Source: Minwuia sp. (GTDB taxonomy: Bacteria; Pseudomonadota; Alphaproteobacteria; Minwuiales; Minwuiaceae). Taken from it: a stretch of 40,517 nucleotides of DNA. Both the position numbers and the translations under genes were made by a program. The stretch is taken from positions 1 through 40,517 of the forward strand of contig JARGNO010000029.1 in NCBI GenBank assembly GCA_029213165.1, given 5' to 3'. Position 1 is the first letter of the stretch. Each line of letters starts with the position of its first letter. The notes below the pieces were generated by a model. That model did not search any database and had not been told where the DNA came from. It saw nothing but the letters and a program-made list of their open reading frames with translations. This document shows positions 25,926-34,361 of this stretch, piece after piece.

Positions 25926-27937
25926 CACCCTGCTCCGATTGCCTGTTCCGCCGCCCTGCCGGAGAGTTCCTGCAGGCGGTCGAACTGGAAGGTGAAGGTG
26001 CCGACACCCTGGGTCAAGGAGCGTATTTCGATGATCAGATCCGCCATCTCCGCCTGCGGCATCTGGGCGGATACCTGGTCCCATCCGGCCCATCCGGGAC
26101 GAGCGTCATAGCCAAGCAACTGGCCGCGTCGGGTGCTGACCATGTTGTTGATGGCCGCCGTATGGCTGTTCGGCACCATGATCTCGACCTGCATCACGGG
26201 TTCCAGCAGCACCGGGTCACAGGCAGGCAAGCCCTCTGCCATTGCAGACCGTCCGGCAGTCTTGAAGGCCATTTCGGAGCTGTCGACCTGGTGATGCTTG
26301 CCGTCGGTCAGGGTCACGGCGATATCGACGACGGGAAAGCCGAGTGGTCCTTTCTGCAGACATTCGGCCACGCCTGCCTCGACGGCGGGAATGTACTGCT
26401 TCGGGACCACTCCGCCGCTGATGCTGTCATCGAAGTGAAAGCCGGAACCGCGGGGAAGCGGGCGAATGTCGAGCGTGACATCGCCGAACTGGCCATGTCC
26501 GCCGGACTGCTTGCGGTGCCGTGCCTGCTGCGTCACGGATTTCCGGATTGTCTCACGGTAGGGAACGGCGGGTGGCGCGGTTTCCACGGAAATGCCATAG
26601 CGGCCCTGCAACCGGTCCACCGCCACCTTGAGGTGCATGTCGCCCTGGCCCCAGAGCAACATCTGGTGCGTTGCGGGATCATGATCGACGATCAGGCCCG
26701 GATCTTCCTCCTGCAATCGCGTGAGGGCGCCGGACAGCTTCACCTCGTCATTGCGATTGGCGACAGTGATCGCGGTCGCGAATACCGGTGCGAAAGAAGG
26801 TGCCTTGCGCAGCGCCGGGGCCGTGCCGGATGCCAGCACATCGCCCGTCCCGACGGCTTCCATCCGGCCAAAGACCGCGATCTGGCCAGCGGAGACACTG
26901 TCGGCGCGCGTGGTTGTCATGCCGACGGTTCGTGACAGGCTGCCTACTCTCTCACCGCTCAGCGTATCGCCTTCCCGCACCGTGCCGGACCAGATGCGTG
27001 CCAGGGACAGCTTGCCGCCATGCTGGGTCTGCCAGGTCTTCAGCACCTGCGCCACGGCTTCCGGTGCTGCCGGATCGGCACCTGCGCGCAGCGCTGCGGC
27101 GGTGTGCGAGGGGACCTCGTGGCGGATTGCCTTCAACAGTCGGCGCACGCCATTGTCATGCTCCGCCGCGCCAAGCAGGACAGATACGATCCGACCCTCC
27201 TGCAGGTTCTCGGTCAGGTCCTTGAAGACTTCGGCCTTCTCCGGCTCGATATCCTCCAGCAGTTCCTCCATCAGGTGATCATCGAAGTCGGCGAGTTGTT
27301 CCAGCATGGCGAAACGCGCCTCGCCCTGCAGCTCGATCTGGTCGGCGCTGGCCTCCACCTGTTCCGAGGGCGCGCCTTCGCGATAGAGGTAGGTCCGGTT
27401 CTGGGCCAGATCGACGTAGCCAACGACAGTCTCGTCGCGTGTCAGAGGCAGATGCCGCAGGATCAGGGATCTCTCGGACACGTCCTGCAGGGCATCGATG
27501 ACCGGCTGAACCGCGCCCGACGCCCTGTCGACCTTGTTGACGAAGATGAAGCGCGGGATGTCGAGGTCGTCGAGCAGTTTCAGCCAGGGCAGCAGGGTCG
27601 GCGCCTTCGCGGGGTCGGCTTCACAGACCACCACGGCGGCATCGACCCCGATCAGTGCATGTGCGGCCTCCTGCACGAATTCGATGGAGCCGGGGCAGTC
27701 GATGAAGGTGATCTCCTCATCCAGATAACGGGTGGTGGCGGCATTGCACTCGACGCTCATCTGCCGGGCCCGGGCTTCCGGTACGCTGTCGCCTACCGTG
27801 CTTCCGTCCTTCACCGTGCCTTTTCGGTCGATCGAGCCGGTAACGTGAAGCAGGCTTTCCAGCAGGGAAGTCTTGCCGCTGAGGTAGGGGCCGATCAATG
27901 CCACGTTGCGAGGGCCCTGGGGCCGTGCGTCTGCCAT
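25925..27937 (-). CDS. Elongation factor G-like translational GTPase (EF-G paralogue)
   Basis: This 670-residue GTPase has EF-G architecture (G domain, domains II to V) but diverges from FusA. The P-loop is GPYLSGKTS (residues 16-24) in place of AHVDAGKTT. The G3 motif reads IDCPGSIEF (Asp80, Ser84) where canonical translational GTPases have DTPGHVDF, so the catalytic histidine is a serine. NKVD (G4) is present. Domain IV carries YRETIRKSVTQQARHRKQSGGHGQFGDV, and GYDARPGWAGWDQVSAQMPQAEM resembles the domain V region. This matches a widespread alphaproteobacterial EF-G-like family of unknown role. The start at 27937 has GGGAGAG before ACGAAG; the longer frame to 28036 lacks a ribosome-binding site. 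Confidence 0.93.
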   Translation of the reverse strand: MADARPQGPRNVALIGPYLSGKTSLLESLLHVTGSIDRKGTVKDGSTVGDSVPEARARQMSVECNAATTRYLDEEITFIDCPGSIEFVQEAAHALIGVDAAVVVCEADPAKAPTLLPWLKLLDDLDIPRFIFVNKVDRASGAVQPVIDALQDVSERSLILRHLPLTRDETVVGYVDLAQNRTYLYREGAPSEQVEASADQIELQGEARFAMLEQLADFDDHLMEELLEDIEPEKAEVFKDLTENLQEGRIVSVLLGAAEHDNGVRRLLKAIRHEVPSHTAAALRAGADPAAPEAVAQVLKTWQTQHGGKLSLARIWSGTVREGDTLSGERVGSLSRTVGMTTTRADSVSAGQIAVFGRMEAVGTGDVLASGTAPALRKAPSFAPVFATAITVANRNDEVKLSGALTRLQEEDPGLIVDHDPATHQMLLWGQGDMHLKVAVDRLQGRYGISVETAPPAVPYRETIRKSVTQQARHRKQSGGHGQFGDVTLDIRPLPRGSGFHFDDSISGGVVPKQYIPAVEAGVAECLQKGPLGFPVVDIAVTLTDGKHHQVDSSEMAFKTAGRSAMAEGLPACDPVLLEPVMQVEIMVPNSHTAAINNMVSTRRGQLLGYDARPGWAGWDQVSAQMPQAEMADLIIEIRSLTQGVGTFTFQFDRLQELSGRAAEQAIGAG

Positions 27938-28051
27938 CTTCGTCTCTCCCGTTCCGGTTTCTCCGTCCGTAGGCTTTTGCAATCGTCCCGCCGCGACCAG
28001 GTTTCCGCAAGGGCAATCTGAGAAGAGGCGACTCATCAGCAGGCTTTGCAG

Positions 28052-28079
28052 TTGTGTCGATTCCCTGTGCCGCTTACAT
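28052..28079 (+). promoter_or_regulatory. Candidate promoter upstream of the glycine riboswitch
   Basis: TTGTGT (28052-28057) and TTACAT (28074-28079) are 16 bp apart and would start transcription about 15 bp before the first aptamer. The match is moderate. The remainder of the divergent spacer (27938-28050) shows no other clear element. Confidence 0.4.
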
Positions 28080-28100
28080 TGGCGGTGTCCGATTGAACCC

Positions 28101-28303
28101 AGCGGGAGAGATCAGTCCTTTGTCTGGAAACAGGCGCGGGATGGACGCCGAAGGAGCAACCGCCCCGGAAACTCTCAGGCAAACGGACCGCTGGGTGACG
28201 GCACTCTGGAAAGCGGAGCAGGCCTGCGGGTCCGCTCTCACCGAAGGGGTACGACCGGCAGCAAGCCGCTGGTCCAGTCTCTCAGGTCCCACGACAGAGG
28301 GGG
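28101..28303 (+). ncRNA. Tandem glycine riboswitch (gcvT motif)
   Basis: Two adjacent glycine aptamers lie in the gcvT leader. Aptamer 1 (about 28101-28191) shows GGGAGAGA, GCCGAAGGAGCAA and ACTCTCAGGCAAACGGAC. Aptamer 2 (about 28202-28303) shows CGAAGGGG, CTCTCAGGTCCC and the closing GACAGAGG. These are the conserved CGAAGG and CUCUCAGG-type cores of RF00504. A short linker (about 10 nt) separates them, as in cooperative tandem switches. In most bacteria glycine binding turns on the glycine-cleavage genes, which is what follows here. A hairpin at 28312-28333 is the probable expression platform. Confidence 0.95.
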
Positions 28304-28311
28304 CGCGCCGA

Positions 28312-28333
28312 CCATGACCCTGCCGGGTCATGG
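28312..28333 (+). promoter_or_regulatory. Perfect 9-bp hairpin, probable expression platform of the glycine riboswitch
   Basis: CCATGACCC (28312-28320), a TGCC loop and GGGTCATGG (28325-28333) form an uninterrupted 9-bp stem between aptamer 2 and gcvT. No T-tract follows (the next bases are CGAGGTGCG), so classical intrinsic termination is unlikely. The gcvT ribosome-binding site (GAGGGAG) starts about 20 nt further on and is not inside the stem. It may stabilise the leader, halt polymerase or compete with the 3' end of aptamer 2. Confidence 0.6.
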
Positions 28334-28366
28334 CGAGGTGCGAACCCGAGTCCGAGGGAGCCTGCA

Positions 28367-29482
28367 ATGAGTGCCGACAGCGATACCGACCAGACGATAC
28401 TGAAGACTCCGCTGAACGACCTGCACCGCCAGCTCGGCGGGCGCATGGTGCCATTTGCGGGCTATGACATGCCGGTCCAGTTCGAAGGCATCATGGCCGA
28501 GCACACGCACACGCGTGCCGCCGCCGGCCTGTTCGATGTCTCGCACATGGGGCAGGTGCGGCTGGTGGGTGACGGTGCCGACGCGGCGCTGGAGCGGTTG
28601 ATCCCGAGCAACGTGAAGGAACTGAAGCCGGGCAAGCAGCGCTACAGCCTGTTCCTGAATGATGCCGGTGGCATTCTCGATGATCTGATGATCACACGGC
28701 GAGATGATGACCTGCTGCTGGTTGTCAACGCGGCCTGCAAGGACGCCGACATTGCCCATCTCACGGCAGCGATGCCTGCCGGTATTGCGGTGGTGCCGAT
28801 GCCGGAGCGGGCCCTGCTCGCCCTGCAGGGGCCGGAGGCAGTGGCTGTTCTGGAAACCCTGGTGCCGGGTGTTTCCGGTCTCAGTTTCATGACGGCCGGC
28901 GGTTTCGACTGGAATGGCGCGGACCTCTGGATCTCGCGTTCCGGCTACACGGGCGAGGACGGTTGCGAGATATCGGTGCCTGAAGGCAAGGCCGTTGCGC
29001 TGGCCGAGGCCCTGCTGGCCGACCCGCGGGTCCGGTCCATCGGGCTTGGCGCGCGGGATTCCCTGCGGCTGGAGGCCGGGCTGTGTCTCTATGGTCATGA
29101 CATCGACACCACCACCTCCCCGGTCGAGGCCAACCTGCAGTGGGCGATGCAGAAGCGGCGTCGCGAAGCAGGCGACTTTCCGGGCGGGGAGCGCATCCTG
29201 CGCGAACTGGCGGAGGGACCGGCGCGCCGCCGCGTCGGGCTGAAGCCCGAAGGCCGCGCGCCCATCCGCGAGGGCGCGGGCATCCTCGATGCCGACGGCA
29301 GAACGGTCGGCACCATCACATCCGGCGGCTTTGGCCCCAGCGTCGGCGGCCCTGTCGCCATGGGCTATGTCGAGGCCGGACTGGCCGAACCCGGTACCGC
29401 ACTTTTCGCGGAGCAGCGGGGCAAGTCGTTCCCGCTGCAGGTCGCGACACTTCCGTTCTCACCACACAACTACAAACGCTGA
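28367..29482 (+). CDS. gcvT: Glycine cleavage system aminomethyltransferase (T protein)
   Basis: GcvT transfers the aminomethyl carbon from lipoylated GcvH to tetrahydrofolate, releasing ammonia. The 371-residue protein has LKTPLNDLHRQLGGRMVPFAGYDMPVQ, GLFDVSHMGQVRL, SGYTGEDGCEISVP and GLGARDSLRLEAGLCLYGHDID, all folate-binding-fold signatures of this family. GAGGGAG lies about 7 nt before the ATG. It is the first gene of gcvT-H-PA-PB, under the tandem glycine riboswitch; gcvH begins 47 bp after its stop. Confidence 0.97.
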   Translation: MSADSDTDQTILKTPLNDLHRQLGGRMVPFAGYDMPVQFEGIMAEHTHTRAAAGLFDVSHMGQVRLVGDGADAALERLIPSNVKELKPGKQRYSLFLNDAGGILDDLMITRRDDDLLLVVNAACKDADIAHLTAAMPAGIAVVPMPERALLALQGPEAVAVLETLVPGVSGLSFMTAGGFDWNGADLWISRSGYTGEDGCEISVPEGKAVALAEALLADPRVRSIGLGARDSLRLEAGLCLYGHDIDTTTSPVEANLQWAMQKRRREAGDFPGGERILRELAEGPARRRVGLKPEGRAPIREGAGILDADGRTVGTITSGGFGPSVGGPVAMGYVEAGLAEPGTALFAEQRGKSFPLQVATLPFSPHNYKR

Positions 29483-29529
29483 AACCCGACAGGAACCGAA
29501 CCCGTCACATGCCGCGCAGGAGGGCATCG

Positions 29530-29907
29530 ATGTCAGATCGCAAATACACCAAGGACCACGAATGGATCGATGTTTCCGGTGGGGAGGCCACCATCGGGAT
29601 CAGTGACTACGCGCAGGACCAGCTCGGCGATGTGGTCTATGTCGACCTGCCGGACGTGGGCCAGCAGGTGGAGAAGGGGGCGGAGGCCGCCGTCATCGAA
29701 TCCGTGAAGGCGGCGAGTGAGGTCTATGCCCCCGCAACAGGCGAGGTCACCGCGCGCAACGACGCGCTGGATGACAATCCGGCGCTGGTGAACGAGAGCG
29801 CGGAAGGGGATGGCTGGTTCTACCGCATGAAGCTGTCGAACATGTCCGATCTGGACGGTCTGATGGACGCGGAAGCCTATGCCGCCTATCTGGAGGCGCT
29901 GGACTGA
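29530..29907 (+). CDS. gcvH: Glycine cleavage system H protein
   Basis: GcvH is the 125-residue lipoyl carrier that shuttles the aminomethyl group from the P protein to the T protein and then to the L protein. The lipoylated lysine is Lys60 in [13 protein letters not shown]. The N terminus [20 protein letters not shown] and [15 protein letters not shown] are standard. AGGAGG lies about 6 bases before the ATG. The frame stays open far upstream inside gcvT in another phase, which is not coding. The stop TGA overlaps the gcvPA ATG (TGATG). Confidence 0.97.
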   Translation: MSDRKYTKDHEWIDVSGGEATIGISDYAQDQLGDVVYVDLPDVGQQVEKGAEAAVIESVKAASEVYAPATGEVTARNDALDDNPALVNESAEGDGWFYRMKLSNMSDLDGLMDAEAYAAYLEALD

Positions 29908-31253
29908 TGCGTTATCTTCCGCAGACGCCCGATGACCGGGCCGCGATGCTGTCGGCCATCGGTGTCGGCAATATCGATGAGCTGTTCCGCGATGTGCCTG
30001 CCGCCGTGCTCAACGCGCCCATCGACAGCCTGCCGGACCACCAGGGCGAGATGGCGGTGGAACGCCATTTCCAGGGCTTCGCGCGGGAGAACCTGAGTCC
30101 GGCCAGCGCGCCGTGCTTCATCGGTGCCGGCGCCTATCACCACCATGTTCCGGCGACCGTGGATCACCTGATCCAGCGGTCGGAGTTCCTGACCTCCTAC
30201 ACGCCCTATCAGCCGGAGATCAGCCAGGGGACGCTGCAGTACCTGTTCGAGTTCCAGACCCAGGTCGCGCTGCTGACCGGCATGGATGTCGCCAATGCGT
30301 CCATGTACGACGGGGCGACCGCCACGTCGGAAGCGGTGCTGATGGCGCATCGGATCACCAAGCGGAAGAAGTCGGTCATTTCCGGTCGCCTGCACCCGCA
30401 CTACCGGGAGACAACCGAGACCCTGCTGCGGTTCACACCCTACGATCTCGAGATCCGTGATCCGGTCATCGGCGGTCAGGGCGGCCTGGCGGAGGCCATC
30501 GACAAGGATACCGCATGTGTCGTCGTCCAGAACCCGGACGTGTTCGGCGAGTTCAAGGACCTCACCGGTCTGGCAGAGGCCTGTCACGCGCAGGGTGCGC
30601 TGCTGATCGTTGCCGTGACCGAGGTTGTTTCGCTCGGCCTCGTGAACCCGCCGGGTGCCATGGGGGCCGACATCGTGACGGCGGAGGGCCAGAGCCTCGG
30701 CGTGCCACTGTCCTTCGGTGGCCCGCATGTGGGTCTGTTTGCCTGTCGGCAGAAATACGTGCGCCAGATGCCGGGCCGTCTGGCGGGTGAAACCCTGGAT
30801 GCCGACGGTCGACGCGGCTACGTCCTGACCCTGAACGCGCGGGAACAGCATATCCGGCGGGAGAAGGCGACCAGCAACATCTGCACCAATGCCGGGCTCT
30901 GCGCGCTGGCGTTCTGCATTCATGTCACCCTGCTGGGCGAAGCCGGGATGACCGGTCTGGCGGAAGTCAATCACCGCACGGCGTCCCTGCTGGCAGAGCG
31001 GCTGACCGCCCTGCCGGGCATGAAACTGCTGACCCAGCGGTTCTTCAACGAGTTTGCCCTGGACATCGGGCGTCCCGCCGCGCCAGTCGTGGAGGCGCTG
31101 GCGGCGCTGGGCATCCTGGGGGGCGTTCCGGCATCGCGCCTGTTCCCGGGTGAGCCAACTCTGGAGAATGTCCTGATTCTCGCGGCCACGGAGACGGTGT
31201 CCGAGGCTGATATCGACCGGCTTGTCAGTGCATTGCAGGAGATTTCGGCATGA
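29907..31253 (+). CDS. gcvPA: Glycine dehydrogenase (decarboxylating) subunit 1
   Basis: This 448-residue alpha-type half of a split P protein resembles the N-terminal half of single-chain GcvP. It has [67 protein letters not shown] and [17 protein letters not shown], all conserved. It does not carry the PLP lysine, which is on the partner subunit. Organisms with the split form use an alpha2beta2 enzyme. Coupled by overlap to gcvH before it and gcvPB after it (ATGA, 31250-31253). Confidence 0.97.
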   Translation: MRYLPQTPDDRAAMLSAIGVGNIDELFRDVPAAVLNAPIDSLPDHQGEMAVERHFQGFARENLSPASAPCFIGAGAYHHHVPATVDHLIQRSEFLTSYTPYQPEISQGTLQYLFEFQTQVALLTGMDVANASMYDGATATSEAVLMAHRITKRKKSVISGRLHPHYRETTETLLRFTPYDLEIRDPVIGGQGGLAEAIDKDTACVVVQNPDVFGEFKDLTGLAEACHAQGALLIVAVTEVVSLGLVNPPGAMGADIVTAEGQSLGVPLSFGGPHVGLFACRQKYVRQMPGRLAGETLDADGRRGYVLTLNAREQHIRREKATSNICTNAGLCALAFCIHVTLLGEAGMTGLAEVNHRTASLLAERLTALPGMKLLTQRFFNEFALDIGRPAAPVVEALAALGILGGVPASRLFPGEPTLENVLILAATETVSEADIDRLVSALQEISA

Positions 31254-32761
31254 GCATCGAACGCGAGACCATCTCCGGCGCACGCGGTCTTGACCGTGAT
31301 GAACCGCTGAGCTTCGAGCAGGATGCGCCGGGCCGTACCGGTGTCGATCTGCCCCCGGCACCTGATGCGCCGGACCGGCTGGACGGTCTGCGCCGGCAAG
31401 GCGGCATTGGTCTGCCCGGGCTGGCTGAGCCGCAGGTGGTGCGCCACTTCGTGCGCCTCAGCCGCATGAACTACGCCATTGACTACGGGCTCTATCCGCT
31501 CGGGTCCTGCACCATGAAGCACAATCCGCGACTGAACGAGCGGCTGGCCCGCCTGCCGGGCATTGGCGATGTGCATCCGATGCAGCCACAGTCGACAACG
31601 CAGGGCGTGCTGCGGCTGATGTCGGAGCTGGCGCACTGGTTGACCGAACTGACTGGCATGGCGACCGTCGCCATGACACCCGGTGCGGGTGCGCAGGGGG
31701 AGATGTGCGGCATGATGGCGATCCGCGCGGCGCATGAGGCACGCGGCGAGCCGCGGAAGCGGGTGCTGGTGCCCGAGTCCGCACATGGCACCAATCCGGC
31801 CACGGCAGCGATCTGCGGCTATGCGGTGGACAGCATTCCCGCCACGGCGGACGGGCGCGTCGACATGGCAGCCTTCGAGGCCAAGCTGGGTCCGGATGTT
31901 GCGGGGCTGATGCTGACCAACCCCAATACCTGCGGACTGTTCGAGCGTGACATCATCCGCATCGCCGAACTGATCCATGGCATCGGTGGCTACTTCTATT
32001 GTGACGGTGCAAACTTCAACGCCATCGTCGGCAAGGTGCGGCCCGGCGACCTGGGCATCGACGCCATGCACATCAACCTGCACAAGACCTTCTCCACGCC
32101 GCATGGCGGCGGTGGTCCGGGTTCCGGTCCGGTGGTGTTCTCGGAGGCACTGGCCCCCTACGCGCCGCTGCCGAAGGTGGTGCAGCGCGACGGTCGCTAC
32201 GAACTGATCGAGCAGGAAGACGGCCCACGTGTCGGGCGCATGAAGGGCTTCCACGGCCAGTTCGGCATGTTCGTGCGGGCGCTGGCCTACATGCAGAGCC
32301 ATGGTCGCGACGGCCTGAAGCAGGTCGCCGAGGATGCGGTGCTGAATGCCAATTACGTCATGGAGAAGCTGAAGGACCTGTTGCCGCCCGCGTATCCCGG
32401 GCCGTGCATGCATGAAGTGCTGGTGTCGGATCGCGGGCTCGACGGCACCGGTGTCGAGACCATGGATCTGGCAAAGGCGCTGATCGACGAGGGGTATCAC
32501 CCGATGACGGTCTATTTCCCGCTGATCGTCCATGGCGCGATGCTGATCGAGCCGACGGAGACCGAGACACGCGAGACCCTGGACGGTTTCATCAAGGTCA
32601 TGCGCGGGCTGGTCGGACAGGCACGGGCGGGGCAGGAGACCGCCTACTTCAAGGCTGCACCCGTGATGACGCCGCGCCGACGGCTGGACGAGACACTTGC
32701 AGCCAGGAAGCCGGTCCTGCGCTGGGTGCCCGAAGCACCAGTCGCCGAAGCGGCCGAGTAG
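31250..32761 (+). CDS. gcvPB: Glycine dehydrogenase (decarboxylating) subunit 2
   Basis: This 503-residue beta-type half of the P protein holds the PLP lysine, Lys279 in [17 protein letters not shown]. Other marks are [48 protein letters not shown] and NPNTCGLFE. The enzyme decarboxylates glycine and transfers the aminomethyl residue to GcvH. The operon lacks the L protein (lpd), normally supplied from a shared copy elsewhere. The C-terminal 30 residues run past the usual end into an Arg/Ala/Glu-rich tail (VAEAAE). Confidence 0.97.
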   Translation: MSIERETISGARGLDRDEPLSFEQDAPGRTGVDLPPAPDAPDRLDGLRRQGGIGLPGLAEPQVVRHFVRLSRMNYAIDYGLYPLGSCTMKHNPRLNERLARLPGIGDVHPMQPQSTTQGVLRLMSELAHWLTELTGMATVAMTPGAGAQGEMCGMMAIRAAHEARGEPRKRVLVPESAHGTNPATAAICGYAVDSIPATADGRVDMAAFEAKLGPDVAGLMLTNPNTCGLFERDIIRIAELIHGIGGYFYCDGANFNAIVGKVRPGDLGIDAMHINLHKTFSTPHGGGGPGSGPVVFSEALAPYAPLPKVVQRDGRYELIEQEDGPRVGRMKGFHGQFGMFVRALAYMQSHGRDGLKQVAEDAVLNANYVMEKLKDLLPPAYPGPCMHEVLVSDRGLDGTGVETMDLAKALIDEGYHPMTVYFPLIVHGAMLIEPTETETRETLDGFIKVMRGLVGQARAGQETAYFKAAPVMTPRRRLDETLAARKPVLRWVPEAPVAEAAE

Positions 32762-32770
32762 GACGGGCGG

Positions 32771-33205
32771 ATGACCGGATTCGAGGTCGATCCGCGCCTG
32801 CTGGCGGACAGTGTCGAGGTCATGGATCTGCCACTCTGCGCCGTGCGCCTGGTGGATGACAGCCGATGGCCGTGGGTGCTGCTGATCCCGCGGCGTGATG
32901 GGGCGAAGGAGCTGTTTGACCTGGATGCCCCTGACCGCGCCTTGCTTGTCGAGGAAGCGGCAGGCGTGGCGCGCGCCCTGACGGGGGTCGGTCCCTGTGA
33001 CAAGACCAACGTCGCCACCCTCGGCAACATGGTGCCGCAGATGCACGTGCATGTGATCGCACGCCAGGTTGGCGATGCGGCATGGCCAGGACCGGTCTGG
33101 GGCATCGGCAAGCCAGTACCCTACAGTCGTGCCGAACGGGTATTGACTGCGGAAACCGTGCGCGTGCTGATTGAGACAGAATTCGTGACCGATGTGGCGG
33201 AATGA
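32771..33205 (+). CDS. HIT domain-containing protein
   Basis: This 144-residue histidine-triad-fold protein has MHVHVIAR with His92 and His94; the third triad position is Ile, so HxHxI replaces HxHxH. Other family segments are WVLLIPRRDGAKELFDL and NVATLGNMVPQMHVHVIAR, then AWPGPVWG. This HIT branch is common in Proteobacteria and usually described as a diadenosine-tetraphosphate-hydrolase-like protein, but activity is not established. It begins 9 bp after gcvPB, after a GGGCGG sequence, so it can be read from the gcv transcript. Confidence 0.88.
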   Translation: MTGFEVDPRLLADSVEVMDLPLCAVRLVDDSRWPWVLLIPRRDGAKELFDLDAPDRALLVEEAAGVARALTGVGPCDKTNVATLGNMVPQMHVHVIARQVGDAAWPGPVWGIGKPVPYSRAERVLTAETVRVLIETEFVTDVAE

Positions 33206-33223
33206 GACTCAGGAGAGACCGGA

Positions 33224-33613
33224 ATGGACTTCCCGACACTGAAATTGGGACGCAAACCCAACCAGTTCCTGATGGCGCCCGCCGGTCTGTGCCAAACGGC
33301 AACACCACATGCGGAGAGCCCCGTGTTCGGCGTCGCCGCCTCCGACCTCATGCAATTGCTTCTGGATCTGGCGCGGGGTGAGGATCGGGTCACGATCGCG
33401 AATGTTTCCAAAGACGCGCTGGCTGCGAAACTTGTTGCAAGGTCAAGGGTCTTCCGGTTTCCGGATGTGATCGATGTCCAGGTTCTGCCGGTGGACTCAG
33501 GGAGCTCCACGCTGGCCGTATACTCCCGTGCGCGCTACGGATACCGGGACTTCGGCGTCAATCGTGCCCGGACCGAAGACTGGGTTGCCCGGCTGCGGCG
33601 CGACGCGATCTGA
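33224..33613 (+). CDS. DUF1499 domain-containing protein
   Basis: This 129-residue protein consists of one DUF1499 domain, visible as NQFLMAPAGLC at the start, AESPVFGVAASDL, RSRVFRFPDVIDVQVLP and the end STLAVYSRARYGYRDFGVN then RARTEDWVARL. No function is established for the family. There is no signal peptide. AGGAGAG lies before the ATG, 18 bp after the HIT gene, and it is probably the last gene of the gcv transcript. Confidence 0.88.
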   Translation: MDFPTLKLGRKPNQFLMAPAGLCQTATPHAESPVFGVAASDLMQLLLDLARGEDRVTIANVSKDALAAKLVARSRVFRFPDVIDVQVLPVDSGSSTLAVYSRARYGYRDFGVNRARTEDWVARLRRDAI

Positions 33614-33631
33614 CCGCAGGCACTTTTGGCC

Positions 33632-33647
33632 TGTGATCTGCATCACA
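33632..33647. promoter_or_regulatory. CRP/FNR-superfamily-type operator
   Basis: TGTGATCTGCATCACA has two perfect 6-bp arms (TGTGAT/ATCACA) with a 4-bp centre and fits the CRP consensus TGTGA-N6-TCACA exactly. It lies 89 bp before the ATG of the PAS_5 gene and 19 bp after the DUF1499 stop, a plausible activator position. A second palindrome, TTTACGTAAA (33715-33724), overlaps the AAAGGGGAG ribosome-binding region of the same gene. Confidence 0.65.
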
Positions 33648-33735
33648 TACCTAACAAGAGATTAACCGGACACGGATTCTGGCATTTCCCTTGCTCTTGC
33701 TCCTGCAAGTTACGTTTACGTAAAGGGGAGTTCAA

Positions 33736-34197
33736 ATGTCGGACGACATTCTCAGTCTCTTGGAGGCCTACTGGCAGAGCAAGTGCCGGGCTGATCGGCT
33801 TCCGACACGCCAGGATATCGATCCTGCCGAGATCAGGCGGCTGCTTGCCCATATCTCGTTGATTGATGTCGCGATGGACGGAGCGGGCTTTCGCTTTCGC
33901 CTCGTCGGGACCAAGGTCGTGCAGCAGCTTTCATATGACCCTACAGGTCAGGACGTGGCCGAAGGGCCGCAAACGGGCAAGGGATCACCATTCTGGAAAT
34001 TCCTGACAGCCGTCGCCACGGACCTGCAGCCAGGGTCGATCGAATTGCCCTATTTCGGCAACAACGTGTCGTTCGGCAGTATCCGGATAGTCGGATTTCC
34101 GCTTCTGGCCGATGGCGTGATCGACAAGGTACTGCTGGGCTTCAGCTTTGCCGGCGCCACGGAGATGCATGAACCGAAGCGGTGTATTAAACAGTAA
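33736..34197 (+). CDS. PAS_5-type PAS domain-containing protein
   Basis: This 153-residue protein is one PAS_5 (PF07310-like) domain, recognisable from LEAYWQSKCRADRLPTRQDIDPAEIRRLLAHISLIDV, then FRFRLVGTKVVQQLSYDPTGQDVAE and IRIVGFPLLADGVIDKVLLGFSF. Such stand-alone proteins are common in Rhodospirillales and similar groups; the ligand and partner are unknown. It carries no output domain. AAAGGGGAG lies 5 nt before the ATG. A CRP-type palindrome upstream suggests catabolite- or redox-type control. The gene is followed by a very AT-rich stretch that differs from the rest of the window. Confidence 0.85.
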   Translation: MSDDILSLLEAYWQSKCRADRLPTRQDIDPAEIRRLLAHISLIDVAMDGAGFRFRLVGTKVVQQLSYDPTGQDVAEGPQTGKGSPFWKFLTAVATDLQPGSIELPYFGNNVSFGSIRIVGFPLLADGVIDKVLLGFSFAGATEMHEPKRCIKQ

Positions 34198-34361
34198 TAA
34201 TATGTGATATAAAATATATACCATCGAAGAAGGATATTTATATTGACTTACGTGCCATGAGGATGAAATCATTCACATGGAAACAACGGCACGTAAATAC
34301 TCCGGTCATACAGCGACACCTGATGCGCCTGTACTGATCGCCACGGAATGGCCCACCGACC
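34198..34361 (+). promoter_or_regulatory. AT-rich upstream region of the cysG leader
   Basis: The first 50 bases after the PAS_5 stop are extremely AT-rich for this window (ATATGTGATATAAAATATA). TTGACT at 34243-34248 could be a -35 box; the bases 16-18 bp on (AAATCA/AATCAT) are a poor -10. The region probably holds the promoter of the cysG operon, but I cannot fix it. A 7-base arm CCACGGA (34341-34347) inside it recurs downstream of the aptamer. Confidence 0.4.

Noticed and set aside
28054-28317. 87-codon plus-strand open frame before gcvT
   Set aside because: It runs across both glycine aptamers, whose RNA conservation explains the sequence.
30971-33052. 693-codon minus-strand open frame
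   Set aside because: It is antisense to gcvPA, gcvPB and the HIT gene; long antisense frames are a by-product of high GC at third codon positions.
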